From: Photobacterium sp. TLY01
Lineage (GTDB): Bacteria > Pseudomonadota > Gammaproteobacteria > Enterobacterales > Vibrionaceae
Direction: 5' to 3'
DNA: 64,000 nucleotides
Assembly (NCBI RefSeq): GCF_021432065.1
Contig: NZ_CP090365.1
Span: forward strand, 1,178,001 to 1,242,000
In this document: piece by piece, positions 37,546 through 46,492 of the stretch
Numbering within the stretch: position 1 is the first letter of the stretch
Layout of the letters: the number at the start of each line of letters is the position of its first letter
Notes under the pieces: generated by a model
Seen by the model: only the letters and a program-made list of their open reading frames with translations
Told to the model about the DNA's origin: nothing
Databases searched by the model: none
Translations under genes and position numbers: made by a program

Positions 37546-37930
37546 TGCCAATCCTTTGCACAAAATCATTATTGAAGAACATAGAAAAAGATATGCAACT
37601 CTGCTGATTTCAAGCAATAAAGTTCGGCCTGGCCGGCACCTGAACAATTAAAGTGTGGGCATCGTCTAAATCATCGATTGATAACAAACAAATCAGTTAC
37701 AGACTGTGCCCGATCAACGTTCCAGATAGACGGACGATTGCTCTCCTCCCGGACAAAGCGTGATCTCACTATCCGTTTTTAACCTGGATAACATCGCATT
37801 GGTGAAATTTTGTGATCAGCTATTCAAAAAATTACGTTTAATCCTATTTTTTTGATTCCCCCCCTACAAAGTGTGATCCATACACTCAGCCCCCCTACTC
37901 CTCCATAAATCAACCGCTTCAGGGAGGATG
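37546..37930 (+). promoter_or_regulatory. lamB control region with MalT box and CRP-like half-sites
   Basis: Upstream of lamB a clear MalT-type box AGGGAGGATG (37921-37930) lies inside TTCAGGGAGGATGTT, which is identical over 15 bases to the sequence between malE and malK. Weaker boxes in the opposite sense are in the C-rich stretch 37857-37905. CRP-like half-sites TGTGATCAGCTATTCA (about 37811) and TGTGATCCATACACTC (about 37872) are present. The left part (37546-37700) should also hold the promoter of the rhodanese operon on the minus strand, which I cannot place. No gene is convincing here. Confidence 0.6.
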
Positions 37931-38145
37931 TTACGTCTTTATTGCAGGCGCAGAATAAAAACATCCATTACGGACGCATCCTTATCAAAAAAAGCACTAG
38001 GATTAATTTCATACAGTGCAACGTTGACGAAAGGACGCGCTGATCAGGGTGAGCTTTATCTGTACCTGAACACTCTGATTACTGCCTTCGGCGGAGCCGA
38101 AGGCAAACAAGATAATAAAAACGCATCCATCAAGGAGTTTAAGCA

Positions 38146-39354
38146 ATGAAACTGAACAAAATCTGCCTGACAGCCGCTGCAGTCTCCGCAGCGCTGATGT
38201 CTGCCGCAACCTATGCAGAAGTGGACTTTCACGGCTACATGCGTGCTGGCGTCGGTGTGAGCGGCGAAAACGGTTCAACAGTCGCTTATGAGAAAAACAA
38301 AGTCGGCCGTCTGGGCAATGAAAATGACGTGTATGGCGAGCTGGGTCTGGGCAAGGAAGTGTACAACGAGAATGGCAAGTCATTCTATGTAGATTCCATG
38401 CTGGCTGTTGCGACAGACGGTTCTAGTGACTGGGAAGGCCTGGGTGTCAACGACGATGGTTCAGATAACATCGCACTGCGCCAGTTCAATGTGGTCGCAA
38501 AAGGTTTCATTGCTGGCGATCAGGATGCGGCTTTCTGGGCCGGTAAACGTTACTACCAGCGCCACGACATCCATATTTCTGACTTCTACTACTGGGATAC
38601 ATCCGGTGCGGGTGCTGGTCTGGAAAACCTGAGTGTCGGTCCGGGTAAAATGTCTTTTGCTGTGATTCGTGATGATTCCGGCGATGTGAACGTCAACAAC
38701 TTAGATGTGCGCTATGCTGGTCTGGGCCTGTGGAGCGATGCCAGCCTGGAACTGGGTGTGAACTATGGCCTGGTCAACGCAACAGACGATCAAGATGCCG
38801 CCAATGATTTCAATGACGGTGTGATGCTGACAGCAGAGCTGACTCAGGGCGGATTCCTGAACGGCTTCAACAAAACGACGCTGCAGTTCGGTACCGAAGG
38901 TTACGGTGAGCAAATGGCTGGCCTGGGTGCGGGTCACTATTTCAACGCCACCTCAAACGATGGTGCGCAAGGTTACCGTCTGATCAACTGGGGTGTGATT
39001 GCACCGTCTTCCACCTGGGAAATTGGCCACCAGCTGGTTTACGCAAACACCAGCTATGACAGCAAAGATGATCACACAATCATCAGTGCCGTTATCCGTC
39101 CTGAATACAAGTGGAACGATAACGTGAAGACTATCTTCGAAGCTGGTTACTACGACGAAGACAATTCTGGCGTTGATAAATCTGGCAGCAAGCTGACGAT
39201 CGCTCAGGCGCTGACAGCAGGTCCAAGCTTCTGGGCGCGTCCGGAACTGCGTTTCTACGCCAGCTACCTGTCTGATTACGATAACGACAATGCCTTTGGT
39301 GCCGGTAACGATACCGAGTACAACATTGGTGCCCAGGTTGAAGCCTGGTGGTAA
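38146..39354 (+). CDS. lamB: Maltoporin LamB
   Basis: The 402-residue protein has a signal peptide (about 1-24, cleavage near TYAE), then [15 protein letters not shown], the usual first strand of maltoporin, and ends with the aromatic strand [11 protein letters not shown]. The many short alternating segments and aromatic residues fit an 18-stranded sugar-specific porin. It lets maltodextrins cross the outer membrane to MalE. AAGGAG eight bases before the ATG sets the start. A MalT box upstream and a strong terminator downstream make it a single-gene transcript in the mal regulon. Confidence 0.95.
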   Translation: MKLNKICLTAAAVSAALMSAATYAEVDFHGYMRAGVGVSGENGSTVAYEKNKVGRLGNENDVYGELGLGKEVYNENGKSFYVDSMLAVATDGSSDWEGLGVNDDGSDNIALRQFNVVAKGFIAGDQDAAFWAGKRYYQRHDIHISDFYYWDTSGAGAGLENLSVGPGKMSFAVIRDDSGDVNVNNLDVRYAGLGLWSDASLELGVNYGLVNATDDQDAANDFNDGVMLTAELTQGGFLNGFNKTTLQFGTEGYGEQMAGLGAGHYFNATSNDGAQGYRLINWGVIAPSSTWEIGHQLVYANTSYDSKDDHTIISAVIRPEYKWNDNVKTIFEAGYYDEDNSGVDKSGSKLTIAQALTAGPSFWARPELRFYASYLSDYDNDNAFGAGNDTEYNIGAQVEAWW

Positions 39355-39380
39355 TCAAACACTAATCCTGTGTCGTAAAA

Positions 39381-39413
39381 AACAGCCAGTCCCAGACTGG
39401 CTGTTGTTTTTTT
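39381..39413 (+). terminator. lamB terminator
   Basis: An 11-bp perfect stem (AACAGCCAGTC / GACTGGCTGTT) with a three-base loop, then a G and seven Ts, 27 bases after the lamB stop. Confidence 0.93.
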
Positions 39414-39427
39414 AGGGGATCACAAAC

Positions 39428-41386
39428 GTGTCTTTCATGCAGCAAACTGACGTTGGCTTTGGCGCTACGCTCACGAGCGAAGGCTGCCATTTCTGTTTAT
39501 ATGGGCCGGATATTCTTACGCTGGCGGTGGTGCTATTCGATAAGGAAGGCATTGCCACCGCACGTCATCCTCTTCAGCGCCAGGAAAACGATCACTGGAC
39601 CGTTTTCATCCCGGGTATCGGCGAGAACACTGGCTATGCCTTTTGGGTGACCACGGTAACTGGCCCGTCAGCGCAATGGCTGCTTGACCCCCATGCACAC
39701 AGAGTACAGCATCATCCGGCACGTCATTCTGGCACAGATCGGGTCGCTGCGCCGGAATGGATAGCCTACACCACTTACCATGATTTCGACTGGCAAGGAT
39801 GCGAGCGCCCAGCCATCGCTTTGGAGAAAATGGTTCTGTGTGAAGTGCATGTAAAAGGCTACACCAGGGCCAATCCGGATTTGCCCGCTCATCTGCGCGG
39901 CACTTATTCAGGGTTGTGCCACCCTGTCACATTGGCCCATTTCAGGCAATCAGGCATCACCAGCCTGCAGCTTATGCCGATTGCGGCAAAAGCAGATGAA
40001 ACACACCTCGCTGCCAAATCTCTGACCAACTTCTGGGGCTATAATCCGATTGCATGGTCTGCTCCGGACGAACGTTTCGCCTCAGCCGATCCGGTACGCG
40101 AGTGTAAAACCATGATTCGTACCCTGCATGCACACGGCATCGAAGTCATTCTCGATGTGGTCTACAACCATACTGCCGAAGAAGGAAATGGCGGCCCGGT
40201 ATTTCACTTTAAAGCACTGGATAGCCAGAGCTACCTAAAGGACGAGCAGGGACAGTTCAAAAACTATACCGGCTGTGGCAATACTCTGGATCTGAGTCAT
40301 CCGCCCATGCTGCAGGCCATCTTGCAGTCATTGCGCAGCTGGGTGCTGAATTATCAGGTGGATGGGTTTCGGTTTGATCTTGCGGCAACATTGGGTCGAA
40401 ACCATGACCACTTTTCGTCAGAGTCTGCTTTCTTTACCGCGATACGCAATGATCCGGTGCTCAGCAGCGTAAAACTGATTGCCGAGCCCTGGGACATCGG
40501 CCCGGATGGCTATCAGTCAGGCGCTTTTCCTGCCGGCTGGCATGAATGCAACGATCAATTCCGGGACCATTGGCGCAGTTTCTGGCTGCATGATGCCCCT
40601 GATGCTGCTATTGCCCCTCACCTGTTAGGTTCGCAAGCACAGTTTCCTGCCCAGAACTGGCCGCAAAAAAACAGCATCAATTACATCTGTTATCACGACG
40701 GGTTCACCTTGCAGGATCTGGTTTCATTTAACGACCGTCACAATCACGCCAATGGCGAGAATAATCGGGACGGTCATCCCGATAACCGCTCCAATAATCA
40801 GGGCACGGAAGGTTTAGCTGCAACAGCCGCTATTCAAAAAAGACGGGAAAAACAAAAACGCAACCTGATGACCAGCTTATTGTTCAGCCTGGGGATCCCC
40901 CATCTGTTAGGCGCTGACTTGCACTCCCACAGCCAGCAGGGAAACAACAATGCTTATTGTCAGGACAATGACACCAGTTGGGTAAACTGGGTACTATCCA
41001 AAGAAGCGCACACCTTCAGGAGCTGGCTCCAGTCACTCATCCAGCTACGTCAGAGTGTTATGCCCGCGATCATGGCGGCAATGGCAGACAAAACGTCTGC
41101 GCCGGCCACGATTCACTGGCTGACTCCCGCAGGAAGGCCTATGGATGACCAGAGTTGGGCCGGACGCCAGCCCTTTTCCTGTCTGATTCAGGCCGACGAT
41201 AATCACGCTCTGTTTTATCTGTTCAACCCTGATGATCATCCGGTACGTTTCCGCTTACCATCGTCAATGCACAACTGGACTTGTCTGGTTGATACAGCAG
41301 AGCAGCAACTGACGGTTCGGAACATTCAGCAATCTGATTGCCTAGTCCGGCCCGCTTCCATGGTGATCCTCATTCCGAGGCCATAA
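39428..41386 (+). CDS. glgX: Glycogen debranching enzyme, GlgX/isoamylase family
   Basis: The 652-residue protein has an N-terminal CBM48-like domain (about 8-100) and a GH13 barrel with the usual regions: VILDVVYNHT (region I), DGFRFDLA with the nucleophile Asp near residue 317 (II), IAEPWD with the acid Glu near 353 (III), and CYHDGFTLQD (IV). GlgX removes alpha-1,6 branches from limit dextrins. The GTG at 39428 is preceded by AGGGGAT; an ATG three codons later is possible. Coming right after lamB, it may act on imported maltodextrins as well as on glycogen, but it lies beyond the lamB terminator and no promoter of its own is evident, so it may rely on readthrough. The length is normal. Confidence 0.9.
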   Translation: MSFMQQTDVGFGATLTSEGCHFCLYGPDILTLAVVLFDKEGIATARHPLQRQENDHWTVFIPGIGENTGYAFWVTTVTGPSAQWLLDPHAHRVQHHPARHSGTDRVAAPEWIAYTTYHDFDWQGCERPAIALEKMVLCEVHVKGYTRANPDLPAHLRGTYSGLCHPVTLAHFRQSGITSLQLMPIAAKADETHLAAKSLTNFWGYNPIAWSAPDERFASADPVRECKTMIRTLHAHGIEVILDVVYNHTAEEGNGGPVFHFKALDSQSYLKDEQGQFKNYTGCGNTLDLSHPPMLQAILQSLRSWVLNYQVDGFRFDLAATLGRNHDHFSSESAFFTAIRNDPVLSSVKLIAEPWDIGPDGYQSGAFPAGWHECNDQFRDHWRSFWLHDAPDAAIAPHLLGSQAQFPAQNWPQKNSINYICYHDGFTLQDLVSFNDRHNHANGENNRDGHPDNRSNNQGTEGLAATAAIQKRREKQKRNLMTSLLFSLGIPHLLGADLHSHSQQGNNNAYCQDNDTSWVNWVLSKEAHTFRSWLQSLIQLRQSVMPAIMAAMADKTSAPATIHWLTPAGRPMDDQSWAGRQPFSCLIQADDNHALFYLFNPDDHPVRFRLPSSMHNWTCLVDTAEQQLTVRNIQQSDCLVRPASMVILIPRP

Positions 41387-41461
41387 CACAAGGGTTCGTC
41401 GTATCTTCTAAACTTAGGGTCGGTATAAACTTCAGGCACAGACTTGTAACCCCGCCACAAC

Positions 41462-41480
41462 AATGATAATAATTATCATT
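41462..41480. promoter_or_regulatory. Fur box upstream of fagA-fumC
   Basis: AATGATAATAATTATCATT is a perfect 19-base palindrome and contains the full 7-1-7 Fur consensus (TGATAAT, one base, ATTATCA). It lies 25 bases before the next start codon, so Fur bound here would block the operon when iron is plentiful. Confidence 0.93.
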
Positions 41481-41505
41481 AAAGTTATCGAGTGTGGAGC
41501 GATTG

Positions 41506-41883
41506 ATGAGCAAATCCAGTACGCTGTACCGACAGTTCTTTCTGGCTGAAGAGCGCTTTCTGAATTACCCGCTGATTCCGGGGTTTGAGCAGGATGTCAT
41601 TGTTGACATGACGCAGGCTGGCATGAATCTGGCAGCGTTCTACGGACAACAGAATGCATGGCGAAACCCGCTGCTCCAGGAGTTATTTCTACGGCGCGTC
41701 TTCTTTCATTTGTGCAACAGTGTTGAAGATAAACATCAATCTCGTGTTTTTCGCCGTATTTGCCTGGATTATCTGCATTGCCCGTTGCTGGCTCTGAAAA
41801 AATGCTACGGCGACAATCACGTCAGTAAATTCCTGTCTCTGAAACAAAGCCTCCTACAGTTACATCATTCCTCCGGATTATAA
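41506..41883 (+). CDS. FagA-like small protein encoded before fumC
   Basis: The 125-residue protein has no signal peptide or membrane segment and is rich in Leu, Phe, His and Cys (RICLDYLHCPLLALKKC). In Pseudomonas aeruginosa a Fur-regulated operon begins with fagA, a small gene of unknown function, followed by fumC; position and size here match. The ATG at 41506 follows GGAG by eight bases; a GTG four codons upstream would overlap that Shine-Dalgarno. The gene is 12 bases before fumC and downstream of a perfect Fur box, so it should be made under iron limitation. I keep the symbol empty because the match is by position, not by alignment. Confidence 0.75.
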   Translation: MSKSSTLYRQFFLAEERFLNYPLIPGFEQDVIVDMTQAGMNLAAFYGQQNAWRNPLLQELFLRRVFFHLCNSVEDKHQSRVFRRICLDYLHCPLLALKKCYGDNHVSKFLSLKQSLLQLHHSSGL

Positions 41884-41895
41884 GGAACCACGGAA

Positions 41896-43281
41896 ATGAC
41901 GACATCCTATCGCATTGAAAAAGACAGCATGGGCGAAGTGAACGTCCCGAAAGATGCACTTTATCAGGCGCAAACCCAACGGGCCGTGAACAACTTCCCC
42001 ATCAGCGGGCTGACAATGCCGATCCAGTTCATCAAAGCCCTGGCATTTGTGAAGCAAGCCGCCGCAAGAAGCAATCTCGACCTTGAATTGCTGGATTCAG
42101 ACATTGCCCATGCCATTATCGACAGCTGTCAGGAAATCATTGATGGCCACCACCTCGACCAGTTCCCGATCGATGTTTTCCAGACCGGCTCCGGAACCAG
42201 CTCCAATATGAATGCCAACGAGGTCATCGCCACGCTCGCGTCAAAGCGTGCGGGGCAAGTAGTCAGCCCAAATGATCATGTCAACATGGGCCAGAGCAGT
42301 AACGACGTGATCCCAACGACGATTCAAGTCAGCGCCGCGCTGGCATGCCACGAGCAACTGCTGCCTGCGATGACGCACATCTGCCACACCCTTGATGAGA
42401 AAGCATCCGAAGTTGGCCATATCGTCAAAACCGGTCGGACACACCTGATGGATGCCATGCCGGTTACGTTGGCGCAAGAGCTGCTTGGCTGGAAAACACA
42501 GATCGAAAAAGCACGCCTGGGCATCCAACATAGCCTGGAGAATGTTTCAGCATTAGCTCAGGGAGGAACCGCGGTCGGCACCGGAATCAACGCAGATCCG
42601 AAATTTGCAGCCGTGTTTGCCAACAATCTCTCAGTATCAGCTGAAATTCCGTTTACCAGCAGTGATAACTTTTTCTACAACCTGAGCAGCCAGGACGCGA
42701 TTGTTGGCCTGTCGGGCCAGTTGAAAACCGCCGCTGTGGCCATGATGAAAATTGCCAATGATCTGCGCTGGATGAATTCAGGTCCTTTGGCTGGCCTGGG
42801 GGAAATCGAGCTCGAAGCACTGCAGCCAGGTTCATCCATCATGCCAGGCAAAGTGAACCCGGTTATTCCTGAAGCTGCGGCGATGGTGTCCGCTCAGGTG
42901 ATCGGTAACGACACTGTCATTACCGTTGCCGGCCAGTCCGGTAATTTTCAGCTCAATGTGATGTTACCTGTCATTGCCTATAACCTGCTGCAAAGTATTG
43001 AACTGCTTGCGAATACTTTTACCTTGCTGGCCGATAAAGCCATTGCCAGTTTCAATGTTCGCGAAGATAAACTGCAAGAAGCGCTGGCAAAAAACCCGAT
43101 TCTGGTAACAGCGCTTAACCCGGTCATCGGCTATCTGAAAGCGGCCGAGATTGCAAAAAAAGCCTATCAAGAGAGCAGAGATATTCTGGATGTCGCGGAA
43201 GAGGAAACCGATTTGTCGCGGCAGGAGCTTGAACGTTTGCTTGACCCGCAAAAACTCACCACTGGCGGTGTTGCCCATTAA
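41896..43281 (+). CDS. fumC: Fumarate hydratase class II
   Basis: The 461-residue protein carries the fumarase/aspartase signature GSSIMPGKVNP (about 312-322) and the earlier GRTHLMDAMP and TGSGTSSNMNANE motifs. It converts fumarate to malate in the citric acid cycle without an iron-sulfur cluster. A Fur box and a FagA-like gene upstream indicate that it replaces iron-dependent class I fumarase when iron is scarce. No sodA follows, unlike the P. aeruginosa operon; the next gene is on the other strand. AAGGA and CGGAA before the ATG support the start. Confidence 0.96.
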   Translation: MTTSYRIEKDSMGEVNVPKDALYQAQTQRAVNNFPISGLTMPIQFIKALAFVKQAAARSNLDLELLDSDIAHAIIDSCQEIIDGHHLDQFPIDVFQTGSGTSSNMNANEVIATLASKRAGQVVSPNDHVNMGQSSNDVIPTTIQVSAALACHEQLLPAMTHICHTLDEKASEVGHIVKTGRTHLMDAMPVTLAQELLGWKTQIEKARLGIQHSLENVSALAQGGTAVGTGINADPKFAAVFANNLSVSAEIPFTSSDNFFYNLSSQDAIVGLSGQLKTAAVAMMKIANDLRWMNSGPLAGLGEIELEALQPGSSIMPGKVNPVIPEAAAMVSAQVIGNDTVITVAGQSGNFQLNVMLPVIAYNLLQSIELLANTFTLLADKAIASFNVREDKLQEALAKNPILVTALNPVIGYLKAAEIAKKAYQESRDILDVAEEETDLSRQELERLLDPQKLTTGGVAH

Positions 43282-43335
43282 TATGGAGCATGAATGCCTT
43301 TTCGTCGTTGCGCAGCATTCAACATCCTCATCATT

Positions 43336-43359
43336 AAGGGTCAGCCTCAGCTGACCCTT
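43336..43359. terminator. Hairpin between convergent fumC and EAL genes
   Basis: A 10-bp perfect stem (AAGGGTCAGC / GCTGACCCTT) with a four-base loop overlaps the last codons of the EAL gene. There is no T-run on either side, so it may stop transcription weakly or just protect 3' ends. Confidence 0.4.
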
Positions 43360-44141
43360 GAAAGTAAAATCTCAGAAAGCAGCTGTGGCCGTCCCAGATA
43401 AAAACCCTGGATATAATCGGCATTCAGCATTCTGGCCACTTTCAATCCTGCTGCGTTTTCTACCCCTTCAATCAGCAGCTTTGCGCCAAGCTCCCGGCCA
43501 AGCCCGACCACTTTGCGTAAAGGTGACTCCTGACCGGAGAGAAAGTCCGCCAATAGTGAACGATCCACTTTGATGAGATCGGGCTGTAAAAAGCGAGCAC
43601 GACATTCAGATGAGGCTTTCACGCCATAATCATCCATCGCGAGCTTCATCCCTTGTGCACGCATTTGCTGCAATATACCTAACAGTTCAATATTACTGGA
43701 GCAATCGTGTTCCAGTAACTCAAAAAACACCTGCTCAGATTTCAATCCTAATGCAGTCAGGCGCTGATGAAGCAGTGAGGCAGGCACATTTTTGCTGTGA
43801 ATCAGCAAAGCATCCGGCACCATATTGATAAACAAAGCATAAGATGCGAAAAATTGAGCAAAATTTTTCACATGAATCACTCTGGCCAGCCTGTCCATGT
43901 TGACCTGATCGGTTTCATCATAGTATTCAGGTGCGAAAAAAGGTTCCGTGTTCAGCTCATCGCCACATTCATTGAACACCCTGACCAGGGCTTCAAACCC
44001 GAAAAGATCGCCATTTACCTGGTGAATGGGCTGGAAAGCCGTCTTCAGATGATAAGCATCATAGACGGCACTGTAACTGCCATCAGCCTCTGTGGTTAAA
44101 TGCCTGTTTATCTCTTCCAATGTGGCAATAATTTTACTCAC
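43347..44141 (-). CDS. EAL-domain protein, possible cyclic-di-GMP phosphodiesterase
   Basis: The 264-residue protein is one EAL domain after a short N-terminal stretch. Visible catalytic elements are FEALVR (EAL at residues 50-52), NMVP, FELLEHD, MDDYG, IKVDRSL, IEGVEN and QGFYLGRP. Loop 6 reads DDYGVKASSE in place of the usual DFGTGYSSL, which may weaken metal binding or dimer signalling. So it is either an active phosphodiesterase with an altered loop or a c-di-GMP-binding effector. There is no sensor or membrane segment. Adhesin systems of the LapA type are controlled by c-di-GMP, but nothing ties this gene to the operon 25 kb away. Confidence 0.85.
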   Translation of the reverse strand: MSKIIATLEEINRHLTTEADGSYSAVYDAYHLKTAFQPIHQVNGDLFGFEALVRVFNECGDELNTEPFFAPEYYDETDQVNMDRLARVIHVKNFAQFFASYALFINMVPDALLIHSKNVPASLLHQRLTALGLKSEQVFFELLEHDCSSNIELLGILQQMRAQGMKLAMDDYGVKASSECRARFLQPDLIKVDRSLLADFLSGQESPLRKVVGLGRELGAKLLIEGVENAAGLKVARMLNADYIQGFYLGRPQLLSEILLSRVS

Positions 44142-44252
44142 ACATCATCTCTTCAAACGAAAACAGGAAAGCATACACTTGGTTGCTTACATTCTCCGGC
44201 CTGTGTAACACAATAAAAAATGCCGAATATATAGATATGAGCGACCAGAAAC

Positions 44253-44270
44253 TGTCTCAAAATTGAGACA
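44253..44270. promoter_or_regulatory. Perfect palindrome between divergent genes, possible operator
   Basis: TGTCTCAA and TTGAGACA form a perfect 8-bp inverted repeat with two central As, in the 289-base space between the EAL gene (minus) and the HAD phosphatase gene (plus). It is the right size for a dimeric repressor site. The regulator is not known. Confidence 0.4.
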
Positions 44271-44430
44271 TCATAATTTTATGCGATATTGCTCAGGAAA
44301 ATGTCACAAAAAAGTTAAATTTATGTATTTATCGCTGACTCGTGACTTCAAAACGACACCTGACTGAAACATTAGTGTCATTATTTACACCTAACCTGTG
44401 CCCTTAGAACCAATCAAAAGGAACAACACG

Positions 44431-45135
44431 TTGCTATCCAACACACAACCCATCACGAAATTACCCAACCTTGCCATCTTTGATTTAGATGAAACCCTTA
44501 TTGCCGCTGATTCTGCTTCACTATGGGTCAGGTTTATTGTCGAGAAAGAACTGGCATCACCGCTTCTCATCGAACAAGAACAACATCTGATGAAAGATTA
44601 CGCGAAAGGCAGCATGAATATGCAGTCCTACATGACGGCGACATTAGCGCCGATTGCAGGGATGAGCACCAAGGCGTTGGCACCGTTCATTGACGAGTTC
44701 ATTCAAACCTGGATTCGTCCTGCCCTGTTTCCGGCCGCCCTTGAGCGCATTGAATGGCATAAACGCCGTGGTGATACCGTCATTATTATTTCTGCAACCG
44801 GCGAGCATCTGGTCAAACCGATTGCTGAATTGCTGCAGGTTGATGATGCATTAGCTATCAATCTTGAAATCAAGGACGATACTGTAACCGGGAATACAAC
44901 AGGCACCTTAAGCTACAGGGAAGGCAAAGTCGTTCGGTTAGAAGCCTGGTTGGAAGCACACTCAGAGTCATTTAATGCACTGTATTGTTATACCGATTCC
45001 ATCAACGATCTGCCTTTGCTTCAGGCAGTTGATCATCCTTTTGCTGTGAATCCTGATCCGGCTCTTGCACTGCATGCCCAAATGCAGGAATGGACTATCA
45101 TGAACTGGCATCACGAAAACGATATTCAGCGCTAA
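44431..45135 (+). CDS. HAD-superfamily hydrolase, SerB-like subfamily IB
   Basis: The 234-residue protein has HAD motif I DLDETL, motif II in IISAT, and motif III/IV as YTDSINDLPLL, with a helical cap between motifs I and II; this is the arrangement of the subfamily IB hydrolases related to phosphoserine phosphatase. The substrate cannot be read from the sequence. The start is uncertain: a TTG at 44431 has AAGGAA at good spacing, while a GTG at 44398 would add 11 residues but has no Shine-Dalgarno. An imperfect hairpin follows at 45162-45186. Confidence 0.85.
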   Translation: MLSNTQPITKLPNLAIFDLDETLIAADSASLWVRFIVEKELASPLLIEQEQHLMKDYAKGSMNMQSYMTATLAPIAGMSTKALAPFIDEFIQTWIRPALFPAALERIEWHKRRGDTVIIISATGEHLVKPIAELLQVDDALAINLEIKDDTVTGNTTGTLSYREGKVVRLEAWLEAHSESFNALYCYTDSINDLPLLQAVDHPFAVNPDPALALHAQMQEWTIMNWHHENDIQR

Positions 45136-45161
45136 GCCTCATACAGCATATTTTTGCTTCA

Positions 45162-45186
45162 TCAGCCCTTAATTTCAGAGGGCTGA
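45162..45186 (+). terminator. Possible terminator after the HAD gene
   Basis: An 8-bp stem (TCAGCCCT / AGGGCTGA) with a nine-base loop, followed by a pyrimidine-rich stretch (CATATCTTCTTACTC) but no true T-run. Confidence 0.4.
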
Positions 45187-45307
45187 CATATCTTCTTACT
45201 CTTTTTCGACCTTGTTCAATTTCTTTGACCAGGATGTTCAGGTTAATGCACTGATTTTTGAAATATTTACCACTAGAATAGGTAAGTAGTTTTTAATCAG
45301 GGTACCC

Positions 45308-45856
45308 ATGTTCATGAACAAAGCAGTCAAACATTATGATTGGGTTTCAATTACCCTTCACTGGGCAAGCGCAATTGTCATTATTGGTCTTTTTGCCGTT
45401 GGTCTGTGGATGGTGGATCTCAATTACTATTCATCCTGGTACACGGTGGCACCTCACTGGCATAAATCAGTCGGTTTAACTCTTGCCGCTGTGACCCTGT
45501 TCCGACTGCTATGGAAAACAGTGAAACAACAACCGGCTATTGAAGGAGCGGCCTGGGAAAAAGCGCTCGCTAAGCTGGCACACCTGGTCATTTATGTTCT
45601 GCTGTTCGGGTTATTTGTCAGCGGTTATCTGATTTCAACCTCGGATGGACGCGGCATTGATGTCTTTGACTGGTTAACTGTTCCTTCAATGGGTGAGTTA
45701 TTTCCGGATCAATCTGATGTAGCAGGAGAGATTCACGAGTACCTTGCTTACGCCCTCATCGGATTGGCTACCCTGCATGCGGTAGCTGCATTGAAACACC
45801 ACTTTGTTAATAAAGATAACACCTTAAAGAAAATGTTGGGAGTTAAGGAAAAATGA
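45308..45856 (+). CDS. Cytochrome b561-type membrane protein (YceJ-like)
   Basis: The 182-residue protein has four membrane helices and conserved His residues suited to two heme b groups (HYDWVSITLHWASA; HWHKSVG; IHEYLAYALIGLATLHAV). It overlaps yceI by four bases (ATGA), the same pair as yceJ-yceI of E. coli. Proteins of this group move electrons between the quinone pool and periplasmic partners. The ATG at 45308 has a weak AGGG upstream; an ATG two codons later is possible. The partner YceI binds a polyisoprenoid, probably ubiquinone-like, which fits a joint role in the envelope. Confidence 0.88.
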   Translation: MFMNKAVKHYDWVSITLHWASAIVIIGLFAVGLWMVDLNYYSSWYTVAPHWHKSVGLTLAAVTLFRLLWKTVKQQPAIEGAAWEKALAKLAHLVIYVLLFGLFVSGYLISTSDGRGIDVFDWLTVPSMGELFPDQSDVAGEIHEYLAYALIGLATLHAVAALKHHFVNKDNTLKKMLGVKEK

Positions 45857-46422
45857 AGAAACATCTTACCGCGTTGAGCCTGGCTGCGGCCCTTGTTTTA
45901 CCTGGCATCGCAAATGCTGCCGATTATGCCATTGATAACAAAGGTGCACACGCCTCTGTTAACCTGAAAATCAGCCATCTTGGCTACAGCTGGATCAAAG
46001 CGCGTTTCAATACCTTTGATGGTACTTTCAGCTATGATCCTGAAAACATTGCCGCATCAAAAGTGACGGTGAACATCGACACCAGCAGCTTCGATTCCAA
46101 TCATGCGGACCGTGACAAGCACGTTCGCAGCGAAGATTTCCTGGAAGTGAGCAAGTATCCAAAAGCAACCTTTACCAGCACCAAGGTGACTGACAAAGGT
46201 AATGGTAAACTGGCTATCGATGGCGACCTGACACTGCACGGTCAGACGAAACCTATCACGATTGATGCTGAATTTGTTGGCGCAGGTAAAGATCCATGGG
46301 GTGGTTACCGTGCAGGTTTCATGGGCACAACCCGTGTTGAGCTGGCGGACTTTGGTATCCAGGTGATGGGTACTTCAAGCTACGCAGACATGGAACTGCA
46401 TGTGGAAGGCGTTCGCCTGTAA
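45853..46422 (+). CDS. yceI: YceI-family periplasmic polyisoprenoid-binding protein
   Basis: The 189-residue protein has a signal peptide (MKKHLTALSLAAALVLPGIA, cleavage near NAAD) and the YceI lipocalin-like beta-barrel pattern (ISHLGYSWIKARFNTFDGTF; TLHGQTKPITI; DPWGGYRAGF). Relatives bind a long isoprenoid chain in the barrel. It follows the cytochrome b561 gene with overlapping stop and start, and a terminator closes the two-gene unit. In E. coli yceI responds to high pH and osmotic stress; no regulatory site is evident here. Confidence 0.94.
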   Translation: MKKHLTALSLAAALVLPGIANAADYAIDNKGAHASVNLKISHLGYSWIKARFNTFDGTFSYDPENIAASKVTVNIDTSSFDSNHADRDKHVRSEDFLEVSKYPKATFTSTKVTDKGNGKLAIDGDLTLHGQTKPITIDAEFVGAGKDPWGGYRAGFMGTTRVELADFGIQVMGTSSYADMELHVEGVRL

Positions 46423-46445
46423 CCCAGATTTCACTCTGACTTACA

Positions 46446-46473
46446 AAATCCGGCTTTTATGCCGGATTTTTTA
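46446..46473. terminator. Terminator between convergent yceI and trpS
   Basis: A 9-bp stem (AAATCCGGC / GCCGGATTT), six-base loop and a T-run on the plus strand. The minus-strand reading also ends in TTTTG, so it may serve trpS as well. Confidence 0.85.
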
Positions 46474-46492
46474 TTTCTGCAGACAAGTGACT

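Noticed and set aside
38009..38383. 124-codon minus-strand frame over the start of lamB
   Set aside because: It overlaps lamB almost completely with His/Arg-rich content and no Shine-Dalgarno.
41387..41505. Small RNA of the RyhB type near the Fur box
   Set aside because: The Fur box is followed directly by a Shine-Dalgarno and gene start, with no terminator that would end a small RNA.
45140..45160. T-rich stretch after the HAD gene taken as a terminator tail
   Set aside because: The T-run comes before the hairpin and not after it, so it does not make an intrinsic terminator on the plus strand.
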